Source: a virus. From it: a DNA stretch of 52,303 nucleotides. Positions 21,369-29,270 of this stretch are shown here, piece after piece. Where the stretch lies: positions 1 to 52,303 of the IMG/VR virus record IMGVR_UViG_3300025669_000001; one strand, 5' to 3'. Position 1 is the stretch's first letter. The number at the start of each line of letters is the position of its first letter. Made by a program: the position numbers and the translations under genes. Under the pieces are notes generated by a model. That model was not told where the DNA came from and made no database searches. It was given only the letters and a program-made list of their open reading frames with translations.

Positions 21369-22586
21369 ATGAAAAACGGAACCATTGATTTAGACCTTAA
21401 CGAAGGTGAAGAATTGCAGGAAATAACCGCAACCGAAATTATACCACACGAAGAAGAAACCACAGATCCATTCCTTTCACAATTAAACATTGCAAAGAAG
21501 TATAAGGATGAAGCAATGGCGATTGTCATTACAAGCCCTGACCAGATTGAAGAGATTTCCAGAGCAAGAGAATTGCGCCTTGAATTAAAAAATATTCGTT
21601 GTGATGTTGAGAAGCAAAGAAAGTCATTGAAAGAAAGCGTTCTCCGTGAAGGTAAAGCGATTGATGGATTCGCAAACATTGTGAAGTTTATGGTTGTTCC
21701 ACTTGAAGAGCATTTACAAGCACAAGAAGATTTCTCTAAGATCCAGGAAGAGAAAATAAAAGCTGAGTTAAAAGAGAAAAGAGAAGCGGAATTGTTGGCG
21801 GTCGGTCTTGAAGATGCAAGTTTCTACAACCTCGCAGAAATGCCTGAAGAACAATATGATTACCTGTTTGCAAACACGAAGCATTCGTTTGAGATCACAC
21901 AGGCAAAGGAACGTGAAGAAGAAGCCGCCAGAATTAAGCAAGAGCAGGATGATTTAATTGAACAGGAAAGAATTAAAGAGCAAAACAAGTTACTTCTCAA
22001 AGAAAAAGAAGCAGCAGACAAGAAAAAAGTAAAGGGTGAAGAGAGACAATCTACACTTTTCGCAATCAATGTCAACCTTTCATTTGACGAATGCGCAGAT
22101 ATGACTGATAAAAAGTGGTCTGAATTTTACAAGGGAAAGAAAGCTGAATTTGATACAGCCGAAAAAGAGAAAACCGAAACCGCCGCACAAGAGAAAAAAG
22201 ATCGTGATGACAAGGAAGAGTTAGAACGCCTTGAACGTGAAAAGATTGCAACCGGCAAAAGCAGAGTAAAGTTTTTATATGAAATCGGAGTACGGCATGA
22301 TTTTGACGAATGCGCAGATATGTCAAATGAACAGTGGGAAAAATTCTATACTGCTGAAAAAGCTAAATACGATGCAGAGCAATTAAGATTAGCCAACGTC
22401 AAGAAAGCTGAAAAAGCAAAGGAACTTGCACCGGATAAAGACAAACTTGAAGCCTTTGCAGTTGACATAATGCTACTCGACACGCCTGTTTTAAAGAACG
22501 CAAAAGCAAACGAGATACTTCAGAAAGCGTTAAAAATGTTATCAGACGTTAGCGGTATGATTAAACAGGAATCTATTAAATTATAG
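21369..22586 (+). CDS. Long coiled-coil protein with an internal duplicated unit
   Basis: A 405-aa protein behind CAGGAGAACATAAG. Residues about 60-130 and 170-290 are Glu/Lys/Gln-rich helices typical of a coiled coil. A unit of about 45 residues is present twice (about 228-270 and 300-345), each with FDECADM followed by W..FY and K/E-rich helix; at DNA level 21 bases (22083-22103 and 22302-22322) are identical. The N-terminal part resembles phage DUF1351-like proteins found in recombination and replication clusters. The protein is soluble. A scaffold or DNA-processing accessory role is a guess. Confidence 0.65.
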   Translation: MKNGTIDLDLNEGEELQEITATEIIPHEEETTDPFLSQLNIAKKYKDEAMAIVITSPDQIEEISRARELRLELKNIRCDVEKQRKSLKESVLREGKAIDGFANIVKFMVVPLEEHLQAQEDFSKIQEEKIKAELKEKREAELLAVGLEDASFYNLAEMPEEQYDYLFANTKHSFEITQAKEREEEAARIKQEQDDLIEQERIKEQNKLLLKEKEAADKKKVKGEERQSTLFAINVNLSFDECADMTDKKWSEFYKGKKAEFDTAEKEKTETAAQEKKDRDDKEELERLEREKIATGKSRVKFLYEIGVRHDFDECADMSNEQWEKFYTAEKAKYDAEQLRLANVKKAEKAKELAPDKDKLEAFAVDIMLLDTPVLKNAKANEILQKALKMLSDVSGMIKQESIKL

Positions 22587-22593
22587 GTGAACT

Positions 22594-23187
22594 ATGTCAA
22601 TTCCAAAATATAAAATATGTGGGTTGCGGTGGCTGTTGTTTGGTACTGGAATACTAATTCTTGCAGCCCTAACTTTAAAATGTGATCCTGCTTTATATGA
22701 TAGAATAGAAGCGTTAGAGAAGAACGCAACAACGACTGACTCAATATGCGAAAATCAAGAGAGTTTAATTCTGGTAACTATTGGAATTGTAGATTCTATG
22801 AGATCAATCGGCTTGACAAATGAAAGGGAATTCAACAACGTCTGGCAAGAAATAGACGCTATAAACGAGGACATGATAGACCTTGAAATATCTGTTGCTG
22901 ATTCTGGATATATAACGTTAACTCCTGTTGAATATGACATTCTAAAATGGAAGGTTGCAACCCGTGATTCAGTTACGTATGATTGGGATTCTAACGATGA
23001 ACCCGACCTTGCAGGGTATATATTCTATTATCAGAAAGACGGTTTTCCGATTCAGGATATTGGCGTAAAAGATACCACCATTACAATTGAATTTTGGAAT
23101 GGAACTTACACGGTATTTCTGAAGGCATACGATCACAGTAGAAACATTTCTGCACCATCGGACACATTGAAAACGATAGTAAAATAG
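22594..23187 (+). CDS. Membrane-anchored protein with a fibronectin III-like domain
   Basis: A 197-aa protein. Residues 1-12 are basic, 13-29 hydrophobic (LLFGTGILILAALTL), then KCDPAL; the Cys follows a Lys, so a lipobox is doubtful and an uncleaved anchor is likely. A helical stalk (about 35-95) is followed by a beta domain at 118-197 with the Fn3 order: VTYDWDSN, DLAGYIFYY, TTITIEFWNGTYTVFLKAYD, SAPSDTL. Such domains bind proteins or sugars outside the cell. Early expression of a surface-exposed protein suggests receptor masking or exclusion of other phages, by inference. Confidence 0.65.
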   Translation: MSIPKYKICGLRWLLFGTGILILAALTLKCDPALYDRIEALEKNATTTDSICENQESLILVTIGIVDSMRSIGLTNEREFNNVWQEIDAINEDMIDLEISVADSGYITLTPVEYDILKWKVATRDSVTYDWDSNDEPDLAGYIFYYQKDGFPIQDIGVKDTTITIEFWNGTYTVFLKAYDHSRNISAPSDTLKTIVK

Positions 23188-23196
23188 GGATTAATT

Positions 23197-23499
23197 ATGA
23201 GTAACTTTTACAAAATGACAATACATCCTGATACCGGCGAATTGGAAAATGCAGAATGGTTAGATGGTTATTTTGATGGCCGTCTTTATGGAGTAAGGTT
23301 CCCAGGTGGTGAGATATGGAGCGAAGAAGATATAAGAGAAGTTCACGTTACAAAAACAGCAGTGACAATTCCTATTGATTTATATTCTGAAATACTTGAA
23401 GTACTAAAGAAGCATATGTTCTGGTCTGAAGATGGCGAAGAGGGAAACAATGACGATGTTTGTGAACTTGTTTCTAAACTTGAAGACACGGGGGATTAA
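23197..23499 (+). CDS. Small protein, unknown
   Basis: A 100-aa acidic protein starting MSNFYKMTIHP, with a beta-rich N-terminal half (GYFDGRLYGVRFPGG) and a helical acidic end. Two bases separate it from the next gene. No family recognised. Confidence 0.6.
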   Translation: MSNFYKMTIHPDTGELENAEWLDGYFDGRLYGVRFPGGEIWSEEDIREVHVTKTAVTIPIDLYSEILEVLKKHMFWSEDGEEGNNDDVCELVSKLEDTGD

Positions 23500-23501
23500 T
23501 T

Positions 23502-23690
23502 ATGACTCTCAAAGAAAAAGCAATGTTAATACGTTGGACTTTAATCATACTTGGATTAGGTGGATTCTGGATTGGTGTAATCGGTTTCTTTTTAAAGAAC
23601 GTAACAATGATATGGTTCTTTGCGTTACCTGTTGCAATACTAATATACGTAGCTATCGCAATTAAGGCGCAATCAAAAAGTCAGGACTAA
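23502..23690 (+). CDS. Small two-helix membrane protein
   Basis: A 62-aa protein with hydrophobic segments at about 9-29 and 36-53 and charged ends. It sits in the early region far from the lysis genes, so a role other than holin is likely, for example modifying the host membrane. Unknown. Confidence 0.6.
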   Translation: MTLKEKAMLIRWTLIILGLGGFWIGVIGFFLKNVTMIWFFALPVAILIYVAIAIKAQSKSQD

Positions 23691-23704
23691 GGGGGTGCGG
23701 AATT

Positions 23705-23881
23705 ATGCAAACATATAAAAAGATTTTCACAGAACAACAACTAGCCGAAATAATACATGAAGGATTAAGGGTTTCTGATAAAGATTACAGCTTGGTAGCT
23801 GACGATGATTCGACTGTGGGGATTGATTTCAGGGGAAGAGGTTCAGACTTTCACGTATCAATAACCGTTGAGAGTGAATAG
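23705..23881 (+). CDS. Small protein, unknown
   Basis: A 58-aa acidic protein starting MQTYKKIFTEQQLAEI behind GGGGTGCGGAATT. No motif. Its TAG directly precedes the TTG start of the next gene. Confidence 0.6.
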   Translation: MQTYKKIFTEQQLAEIIHEGLRVSDKDYSLVADDDSTVGIDFRGRGSDFHVSITVESE

Positions 23882-24460
23882 TTGAAACTAACATTTGAGA
23901 CATTCAATCAAAAAGTAAACTGCCCTCATAAAGATTGTAAGGGTCAAAATATACTTGATGAAATTGTCTTAAAAGAAGAAGTCGAAAGAACGTGCATTCA
24001 TTGTCAAGGTTCATTCTATGTTAAATCAAAGGCAAGTGTGAAGCATAAATTAACCCGTAAAAAAGGTGGCACGAAGAATCATAAGTCAGACCACAAGAAA
24101 ACGATTGAACGTCTTGATAAACTTTGGAGTCGTGTCATAATTGCAAAGGCTGGTTTCAAAAGTGAATTCTCTTTAATGGGTGGTCAAGGTATAATTTTAC
24201 AGGCTCATCACATCGGCAGAAAGAAATCTCTTTTCATGCGGTATCATTTAGAGAATGGGGTTTGCCTTACAAGGAATGAACATTTTAAAGCACCATACAG
24301 CCCCGGTGAACATGATGTTAAGAGATTTAACGAGACATTGAAGAAAGTAAAGGGTGACGGTATTTTGGATCGAATCGAAATGTTAAAAAGATGCAACACA
24401 AAAGTAGACCTGTTTTTAGTTGAGAAAATGCTATTGCAGGAAATTAGTAAGTACGAATAG
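23882..24460 (+). CDS. NinG/Rap-like HNH recombination protein
   Basis: A 192-aa protein from TTG 23882, immediately after the previous stop. The N-terminus is a zinc ribbon (CPHKDC at about 14-19, CIHC at about 38-41). Then a basic linker and the pattern LDKLWSRVI, LQAHHIGRK (His-His core at about 107-108), RYHLENGVCLTRNEHFKAP, matching NinG/Rap-type HNH proteins that process recombination intermediates. The usual C-x-x-C-H zinc ligands of the HNH part are replaced by LTRNEHF, so only His remains. Function in branched-DNA cleavage is inferred from the family. Confidence 0.6.
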   Translation: MKLTFETFNQKVNCPHKDCKGQNILDEIVLKEEVERTCIHCQGSFYVKSKASVKHKLTRKKGGTKNHKSDHKKTIERLDKLWSRVIIAKAGFKSEFSLMGGQGIILQAHHIGRKKSLFMRYHLENGVCLTRNEHFKAPYSPGEHDVKRFNETLKKVKGDGILDRIEMLKRCNTKVDLFLVEKMLLQEISKYE

Positions 24461-24477
24461 AAAAGGAGAAACAAGAA

Positions 24478-24666
24478 ATGATTGAGACAAAGTTTGATCG
24501 TGAAGATGTACTTGAGGATTCTGTCACTGGATTTAAGGGGACAGTAACCGGGATAGTCGTATATACCACCGGCAGTAATTCATACTGCCTTGAGGCTGAT
24601 GCAAGCGGTGACAAGCGTAGTGATAATGTGTGGGTCGATGAAGAGCGATTGATAAAAGTAGATTAA
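24478..24666 (+). CDS. Small SH3-like phage protein
   Basis: A 62-aa protein behind AAAGGAGAAACAAGAA. The pattern KFDREDVLEDSVTGFKGTVTG...YCLEAD...VWVDEERL matches a frequent short phage protein with a predicted SH3-like barrel. Role unknown. Confidence 0.6.
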   Translation: MIETKFDREDVLEDSVTGFKGTVTGIVVYTTGSNSYCLEADASGDKRSDNVWVDEERLIKVD

Positions 24667-24673
24667 TTAGCTA

Positions 24674-24702
24674 TTGACATTGACGTTAATTATTATTAAA
24701 TT
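24674..24702 (+). promoter_or_regulatory. Promoter 6 (TTGACA, 17 bp, TAAATT)
   Basis: The -35 box TTGACA 24674-24679, a spacer starting TTGACGTTAATTATT, and TAAATT 24697-24702. It precedes the modification-type genes. Confidence 0.75.
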
Positions 24703-24723
24703 ATAGCTAATGCTGTTCAACTT

Positions 24724-24879
24724 GTGTTCTTTACATTTAATGATTCTGAAGATAGAAAGGAATTGTTTATTAACTTTCACAATAAAGAGACAACTTTAAA
24801 CCTGAATGCCAGACAGTTTCGAGCAGGGTTGGATAGCGTAAATTTAAATATTAAACAAGGGGTAATTAAGTATGACTGA
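24724..24879 (+). CDS. Possible 51-aa protein ahead of the methyltransferase
   Basis: The frame VFFTFNDSEDRKELFINFHN... to TGA 24877 looks like genuine coding sequence and is open to 24700, but only GTG 24724 or non-standard codons are available as start and no ribosome site is visible. It overlaps the next ATG by 8 bases. Either an N-terminally truncated remnant or a weakly translated small gene. Confidence 0.4.
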   Translation: MFFTFNDSEDRKELFINFHNKETTLNLNARQFRAGLDSVNLNIKQGVIKYD

Positions 24880-26263
24880 ACAGAAAGAAATGTTTATTGA
24901 TAAGATTGAATTTATTTATGTAGAAAGTGTTATAGGCTCAGGATATGAAGTTCCGGTTGCCGACCTCGCTTTACGTGATGGCGTTGCATATAGGGCAGCA
25001 AGAAAGAACATGCAAATCCATTCAGCAATAATTTTAAAAATCAACGATGTATTTAGTGGGTTCTTTACTTTCCAGGTTAACCATGATGCGAAAGAATTTT
25101 GTCTATTGCAATCTGCAATGGAGTTGAATAAAAAGGACAAGAAAGTATACAGTCAAATGGTCAATGAGATTATAGAGCAAAACACTTTTGGCTATCCTAT
25201 GATTATGACCGTTAGCACAAAGCATGATTTAGAATGTCCGAAAGTTTTCGAGGCACTTGGATTTATTACGTATCTCAGTTTAAGCGGTTATGCATACATG
25301 GTATATGGAACCCTTGACCAAGTGAGAATGAAACGCCTCGCACATGCTACAATGACAAACGCATGGACAACAACCCGCTCTGATTGGTTGAAAATGAAAC
25401 GTGCATGGAATGCAGACATTGAAGAAATGGGCGAAAAGTATGATATACCTAATCCGAAATTTGCCTCTCGTGACGGTTGCTGGCAAGGATCAAACGGCTA
25501 TTCAAATGTTGTACTATCATCACACACAGTTGAGAACGGTGAAATAAAACATAACAAAGGGAAATCGTTTAACGGCAATGCTTCAGTCCTAGACCCGTTA
25601 GCTTGTGAAGTAATCCTTAGATTTTTCATGCCAACAGATGGCAAGAGCGTTTACAATCCGTTTGGTGGTGGCGTTCAATTCGGTTTCGTTACTGGATCTT
25701 ATGGTTATAAATATTTAGCCAGTGAGATAAGACAAAACCAATGTGATGCAAATAACGCATTATGCCAGGACTTCAAAAATGCAAAGTGGGTTAAAAGCGA
25801 TAGCTCAACCTATGAGCCTGAAGGAATGTATGATTTATGCTTCACTTGTCCACCCTACTACAAAGTTGAAAAGTATGTAGATTATGAGGGGGTTATACCT
25901 GACGGTGAATTAAACGAAATGGGAACATATGAAGAATTTCGTGATACTCTTTTTGAGGGATACAAGAAAGCCATTGCAAAGCTAAATGATAATTGTTTCT
26001 TCGTTGTAATGACAGGTGATTCAAGAGACAAGAACGGGGCCTATTATGGATGTGAAGCAGAACATGAATTGTTCTTCAAGGAACAGGGCTTGCATATTTA
26101 TAATAAAATTGTTTACCTTGAATGTGAGTTTACGAGATTAGCACACGCAAAAAGAACACTTGATTATCGAAAGTTCCCAAAGCGTGAACAAAAGATACTT
26201 GTATTTTACAAGGGCGACATGAAGAAAATTAAAGAACTATACCCACCGTTGGGCAGACTATAA
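24872..26263 (+). CDS. GNAT-like domain fused to a DNA methyltransferase
   Basis: A 463-aa protein behind AAGGGGTAATTAAGT. Residues about 10-145 resemble a GNAT acyltransferase: strands around IILKINDVFSGFFTFQV, then LECPKVFEALGFITYLSLSGYAYMV, the typical last helix-strand part. Residues about 230-463 form an N6/N4-type methyltransferase: NPFGGG (262-267, SAM loop with an unusual triple Gly), a SEI strand after it, and TCPPYY (325-330, a DPPY variant with Thr for Asp). The last 100 residues contain FRDTL and VVMTGDSRD as in DNA methylases. The stop overlaps the start of a radical SAM gene (TAATG). The pair may install a modified base beyond simple methylation. Confidence 0.7.
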   Translation: MTEQKEMFIDKIEFIYVESVIGSGYEVPVADLALRDGVAYRAARKNMQIHSAIILKINDVFSGFFTFQVNHDAKEFCLLQSAMELNKKDKKVYSQMVNEIIEQNTFGYPMIMTVSTKHDLECPKVFEALGFITYLSLSGYAYMVYGTLDQVRMKRLAHATMTNAWTTTRSDWLKMKRAWNADIEEMGEKYDIPNPKFASRDGCWQGSNGYSNVVLSSHTVENGEIKHNKGKSFNGNASVLDPLACEVILRFFMPTDGKSVYNPFGGGVQFGFVTGSYGYKYLASEIRQNQCDANNALCQDFKNAKWVKSDSSTYEPEGMYDLCFTCPPYYKVEKYVDYEGVIPDGELNEMGTYEEFRDTLFEGYKKAIAKLNDNCFFVVMTGDSRDKNGAYYGCEAEHELFFKEQGLHIYNKIVYLECEFTRLAHAKRTLDYRKFPKREQKILVFYKGDMKKIKELYPPLGRL

Positions 26264-27159
26264 TGAAACAGTTCGGCAACTTCTATTCAACAATAGAAAA
26301 CCGTAAGTTCAATACTTGGTGTAAATACACAACCAGGCTTGATACTTATGGTTGCGGTTGCCAACATGATTGTAGTTACTGCTATGCTAAAAGTCTATTA
26401 AATTTTAGGGGGCTGTGGGATTCGAGCAATCCTTCAGTCCCCAATATAGACCACGTTCACAGAACAATAAGAAAAATACCACGCCACAAAGTTATAAAGA
26501 TAGGCGGTATGACAGACCCTTTCCAGCCGTTAGAAAAAGAGCAGGGCATTACATACGAAACGATAAAACTATTCAACCGTTACAAGATAAATTATTTAAT
26601 AGTCACAAAGAGTTCGTTGGTTGCTGATGATAAGTATTTAGACATTTATGACAAAGAACTTGCACACTTCCAAATAACAATTACAAATACAGATGATTAT
26701 AAATGTCTGCTATACGAAAAAGCCTCAAAAGTATCTGATAGAATTAAGGCTATTGAGAAGTTGCACTCATTGGGATTCGATGTAAGTGTACGGCTAAGTC
26801 CGTTCATTTATGGCTTTATTGATTTCAAAGTATTGAATGATATTGACTGTGATAAAATCCTTGTTGAATATTTAAAGGTTAATCATTGGATTAAGAAATG
26901 GTTCAACATCGATTACGACAGCTACAGTTTAAAGTACGGCGGTTATTTACATTTACAGTTAAGTGACAAGAAAGAACAGCTTGAAAGTATTGATAATTTT
27001 GGTCAATTAAGCGTGGGTGAATATGTCAAAGACCACCATTCATATTTTAGCGAGAACGTTAATTACAATAGTGATGATTGTTGTAATCTTAGTTTTGTTA
27101 ATATGCGTAAACCTGAAGAACAAATAAATCTATTTAGCGAGGTTAATTATGAAAACTAA
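26263..27159 (+). CDS. Radical SAM enzyme, SPL-like
   Basis: A 298-aa protein. It contains the iron-sulphur motif C33-x3-C37-x2-C40 in GCGCQHDCSYCYAKSL, IKIGGMTDPFQPLEKE (about 85-100), IVTKSS and HFQITIT, then VRLSPFIYG and KILVEYLKVNHWIKKWF; near the end NSDDCCNLSF. These are hallmarks of the spore-photoproduct-lyase-like radical SAM group, frequent in phages with unknown substrate. It would cleave SAM to make a 5'-deoxyadenosyl radical. It is translationally coupled to the GNAT-methyltransferase gene, so I infer that both act on the same target, probably DNA. The next gene starts 11 bases inside it. Confidence 0.8.
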   Translation: MKQFGNFYSTIENRKFNTWCKYTTRLDTYGCGCQHDCSYCYAKSLLNFRGLWDSSNPSVPNIDHVHRTIRKIPRHKVIKIGGMTDPFQPLEKEQGITYETIKLFNRYKINYLIVTKSSLVADDKYLDIYDKELAHFQITITNTDDYKCLLYEKASKVSDRIKAIEKLHSLGFDVSVRLSPFIYGFIDFKVLNDIDCDKILVEYLKVNHWIKKWFNIDYDSYSLKYGGYLHLQLSDKKEQLESIDNFGQLSVGEYVKDHHSYFSENVNYNSDDCCNLSFVNMRKPEEQINLFSEVNYEN

Positions 27160-27409
27160 AAAGGCTCAAATACTAGTAAGGTTCAAAGAAATAAACGATG
27201 TAGATTGCGGAGTCATAAAATACACTGGTTCAATCTTTAACGCCTACACTGAAATAGATAAGCAAGACGGTAAACATGCAGGCCAAACTCACAGAATAAG
27301 ACACATTGAAGAATCAATTTCAAAACGTGCAGTAAATGGATTGACTAAGGCAGTAGTGAGAAAACAGTTGATCGGGATAGAATGGCAATCAATACCAGAA
27401 AAGGAATAA
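27149..27409 (+). CDS. Small basic protein, unknown
   Basis: An 86-aa protein overlapping the radical SAM gene by 11 bases, behind GCGAGGTTAATT. Basic, with strands in the first half. It lies 3 bases before ssb. No family recognised. Confidence 0.6.
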   Translation: MKTKKAQILVRFKEINDVDCGVIKYTGSIFNAYTEIDKQDGKHAGQTHRIRHIEESISKRAVNGLTKAVVRKQLIGIEWQSIPEKE

Positions 27410-27412
27410 ACT

Positions 27413-27820
27413 ATGAACGTACATTTAATATCCGGTTTTGTCGGTCAAGACCCAGAAATAAGATACACCACTAAGGGGACGGCTTGTACTGCATTTAGTC
27501 TGGCCGAAACTAAGCACTGGAAAGACCCTGAAGGAAACAAGAAAGAAAAAACAATATGGGTTGATTGCAAAGCCTGGGGCAAAGTAGCTGAAATAATTGC
27601 AGAACATGTTAAGAAAGGTTCATACCTTGAATGTCAAGGACCCGTTGAAAAATCTACATGGGATAAAGCAGACGGTTCAAAGGGATATAGAACGGAAACG
27701 ATTGTTGAAAAGTTTAAATTTGGGCCGAAGCAAAAGAGAGAAGAAAGCGATGCTGCGGTTACGAATATTGAAACCGTTCCAGATGTTCCGGCTCCAAGTG
27801 ATGATGATTTACCGTTTTAA
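27413..27820 (+). CDS. ssb: Single-stranded DNA-binding protein
   Basis: A 135-aa protein with the OB fold of bacterial SSB: NVHLISGFVGQDPEIRYT at the start, FSLAET, then WVDCKAWGKVAEIIAEHVKKGSYLE..G at about 45-75, a YRTETIVEKFKF strand, and the acidic C-terminal tip DDDLPF that binds partner proteins. It is shorter in the linker than E. coli SSB (178 aa). It protects ssDNA during phage replication and recombination. Confidence 0.93.
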   Translation: MNVHLISGFVGQDPEIRYTTKGTACTAFSLAETKHWKDPEGNKKEKTIWVDCKAWGKVAEIIAEHVKKGSYLECQGPVEKSTWDKADGSKGYRTETIVEKFKFGPKQKREESDAAVTNIETVPDVPAPSDDDLPF

Positions 27821-27835
27821 TTAAAGGGGTTAATT

Positions 27836-28033
27836 ATGGAATTAAATGAAGAGCAAAAAGCAATCATTGAACATACAATTAAGAATGACTATTACTGCGG
27901 AAGTAGTAAGGATATGCAGATTTTAGTTAAGGCGGGATTAATGCAATACGCAGGTCAGAAATCATTTGTACCTGATCCGTATTTTAAAGTAACAAGGAAA
28001 GGCCGTGAAGCTGTCAGTGAGATTGAATTATGA
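27836..28033 (+). CDS. Small protein, possible winged-helix
   Basis: A 65-aa protein behind AAAGGGGTTAATT. The order helix, DMQILVKAGLMQYA, then a turn and YFKVTRKGREAV could be a small winged helix. Overlaps the next gene by ATGA. Unknown. Confidence 0.55.
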   Translation: MELNEEQKAIIEHTIKNDYYCGSSKDMQILVKAGLMQYAGQKSFVPDPYFKVTRKGREAVSEIEL

Positions 28034-28362
28034 TAGCTGAAATAGAAAACAATCAACTACACATAACGGCAACATCGAGAGAAGAGCATTCAATGATTAA
28101 TGCTTGGCAAGACTTCCACAGAATGTATGCGCCTATAGTTATTTTGGATAATGATATACTTTCAAGGGAAGCAATTGCTAGAATTTTCAAATCAAGGAAA
28201 CCAGTTGAACCACAAAAAGCAAGAATAGATTGCACCATACACCAAGACGGAACAACAGAGTTTCATGTGAATTATAAAGGCAAGGATGTATTCACAACCA
28301 AAGATGATAAAATGATAAAAATATTCCTAGATGGTTTACGTATTGGATTAGATAAGGAGTAG
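28030..28362 (+). CDS. Small protein, unknown
   Basis: A 110-aa protein coupled to the previous gene by ATGA. Mixed alpha/beta with strands around IDCTIHQDGTTEFHVNYKGKDVF. No motif recognised. Confidence 0.6.
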   Translation: MIAEIENNQLHITATSREEHSMINAWQDFHRMYAPIVILDNDILSREAIARIFKSRKPVEPQKARIDCTIHQDGTTEFHVNYKGKDVFTTKDDKMIKIFLDGLRIGLDKE

Positions 28363-28368
28363 ATAGAT

Positions 28369-28743
28369 ATGAAGAAAGAAATTGACGATTTAGGAACAAG
28401 AACGGGTGTTGCGGTCACGGTCCTCATGTGTGCAATACTATTTTCATTTTACATGATAGACAAAGATAGATTTGAAATTATAGTCGCCAATAAAAAGATA
28501 GAAGCATTACAAGCCATGTCTCACAATCACGAACTACCAGAGAAAGAAACAACCCTTGACGGTCATGTACTTTCTGAATACGTTCAATGCTCATCATGTG
28601 GATGTTTGGTTGTTGTTGATAGCGCAAGTGTTGAGAAGTCAATTAAGCAAAGACTCCATTTCCGTTGGGACGAAGAAAAAGGCGTGTGGAGTAAAGAGGA
28701 CTATATTCATAAATCATATTACTGTAAACGTTGCAAGGAATGA
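28369..28743 (+). CDS. Membrane-anchored zinc-ribbon protein
   Basis: A 124-aa protein. A hydrophobic segment at about 14-31 (VAVTVLMCAILFSFYMI) is followed by a helix and, near residues 68-124, CSSCGCL and YYCKRCKE, a likely zinc ribbon. The positive-inside rule is ambiguous. Function unknown. Confidence 0.6.
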   Translation: MKKEIDDLGTRTGVAVTVLMCAILFSFYMIDKDRFEIIVANKKIEALQAMSHNHELPEKETTLDGHVLSEYVQCSSCGCLVVVDSASVEKSIKQRLHFRWDEEKGVWSKEDYIHKSYYCKRCKE

Positions 28744-28745
28744 AA

Positions 28746-29270
28746 ATGAGTAAAACAATACAAAAACCCAATGCCCTGCAAGTTGAAACAGTAAGTATTT
28801 CTGAAATCAAGCCATATATCGGGAATGCAAAACAGCATCCAGATTGGCATATAAGGCAGATAGCGTCATCCATTGAGGCGTTCGGATTTAACGATCCCAT
28901 TGCCATTGACGAGAACAATACAATTATCGAGGGTCACGGCAGGTTAATGGCTGCCGAAGTATTAAAACTTGAAACCATTCCTGTAATCAGATTAAGTCAT
29001 ATGAGCAAAGCACAAAAGCAGGCGTATATTATAGCTCATAATAAATTGACAATGAATACTGATTTCGATTCTGAAAAGTTAAGGGTTGAATTGAATGAGT
29101 TGAAAGGGATTGATTTTGATTTGACATTGACCGGGGTTGATTTAAGTGAATTTGAAACTCCTGATTTTTTTCCGGCAAGTGAAGAAGACCAAGGGAAGTT
29201 AGATCAATTGGAACCTAAATGGGTTGTATGCCCTGATTGTGGTAAGGAATTCGATGCAAGGGAAAGTTAA
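28746..29270 (+). CDS. ParB-like (ParB/Srx) protein upstream of mom
   Basis: A 174-aa protein; ATG 28746 follows AAGGA at 28735. Residues about 14-100 show the ParB N-terminal fold: VSISEIKPYIGNAKQHP, SIEAFGFNDPIAID, IEGHGRLMAAEVL (GHGR at 63-66) and IPVIRLSHMSKAQKQAY. The C-terminus ends WVVCPDCGKEFDARES with one CxxC pair. In phages such proteins usually accompany DNA modification enzymes and may bind or act on nucleotides. It overlaps the Mom-like gene by 17 bases, recalling the com-mom overlap of phage Mu, where a zinc protein controls mom translation; a shared role is inference. Confidence 0.75.
   Translation: MSKTIQKPNALQVETVSISEIKPYIGNAKQHPDWHIRQIASSIEAFGFNDPIAIDENNTIIEGHGRLMAAEVLKLETIPVIRLSHMSKAQKQAYIIAHNKLTMNTDFDSEKLRVELNELKGIDFDLTLTGVDLSEFETPDFFPASEEDQGKLDQLEPKWVVCPDCGKEFDARES

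Noticed and set aside
24710-24799. Leaderless ATG frame of 29 codons after promoter 6
   Set aside because: The translation has odd composition and competes with a more coding-like frame.
29121-29149. Further TTGACATTG promoters inside coding sequence (also near 2836 and 51131)
   Set aside because: They lack a -10 box at 17 bp and lie inside conserved genes.
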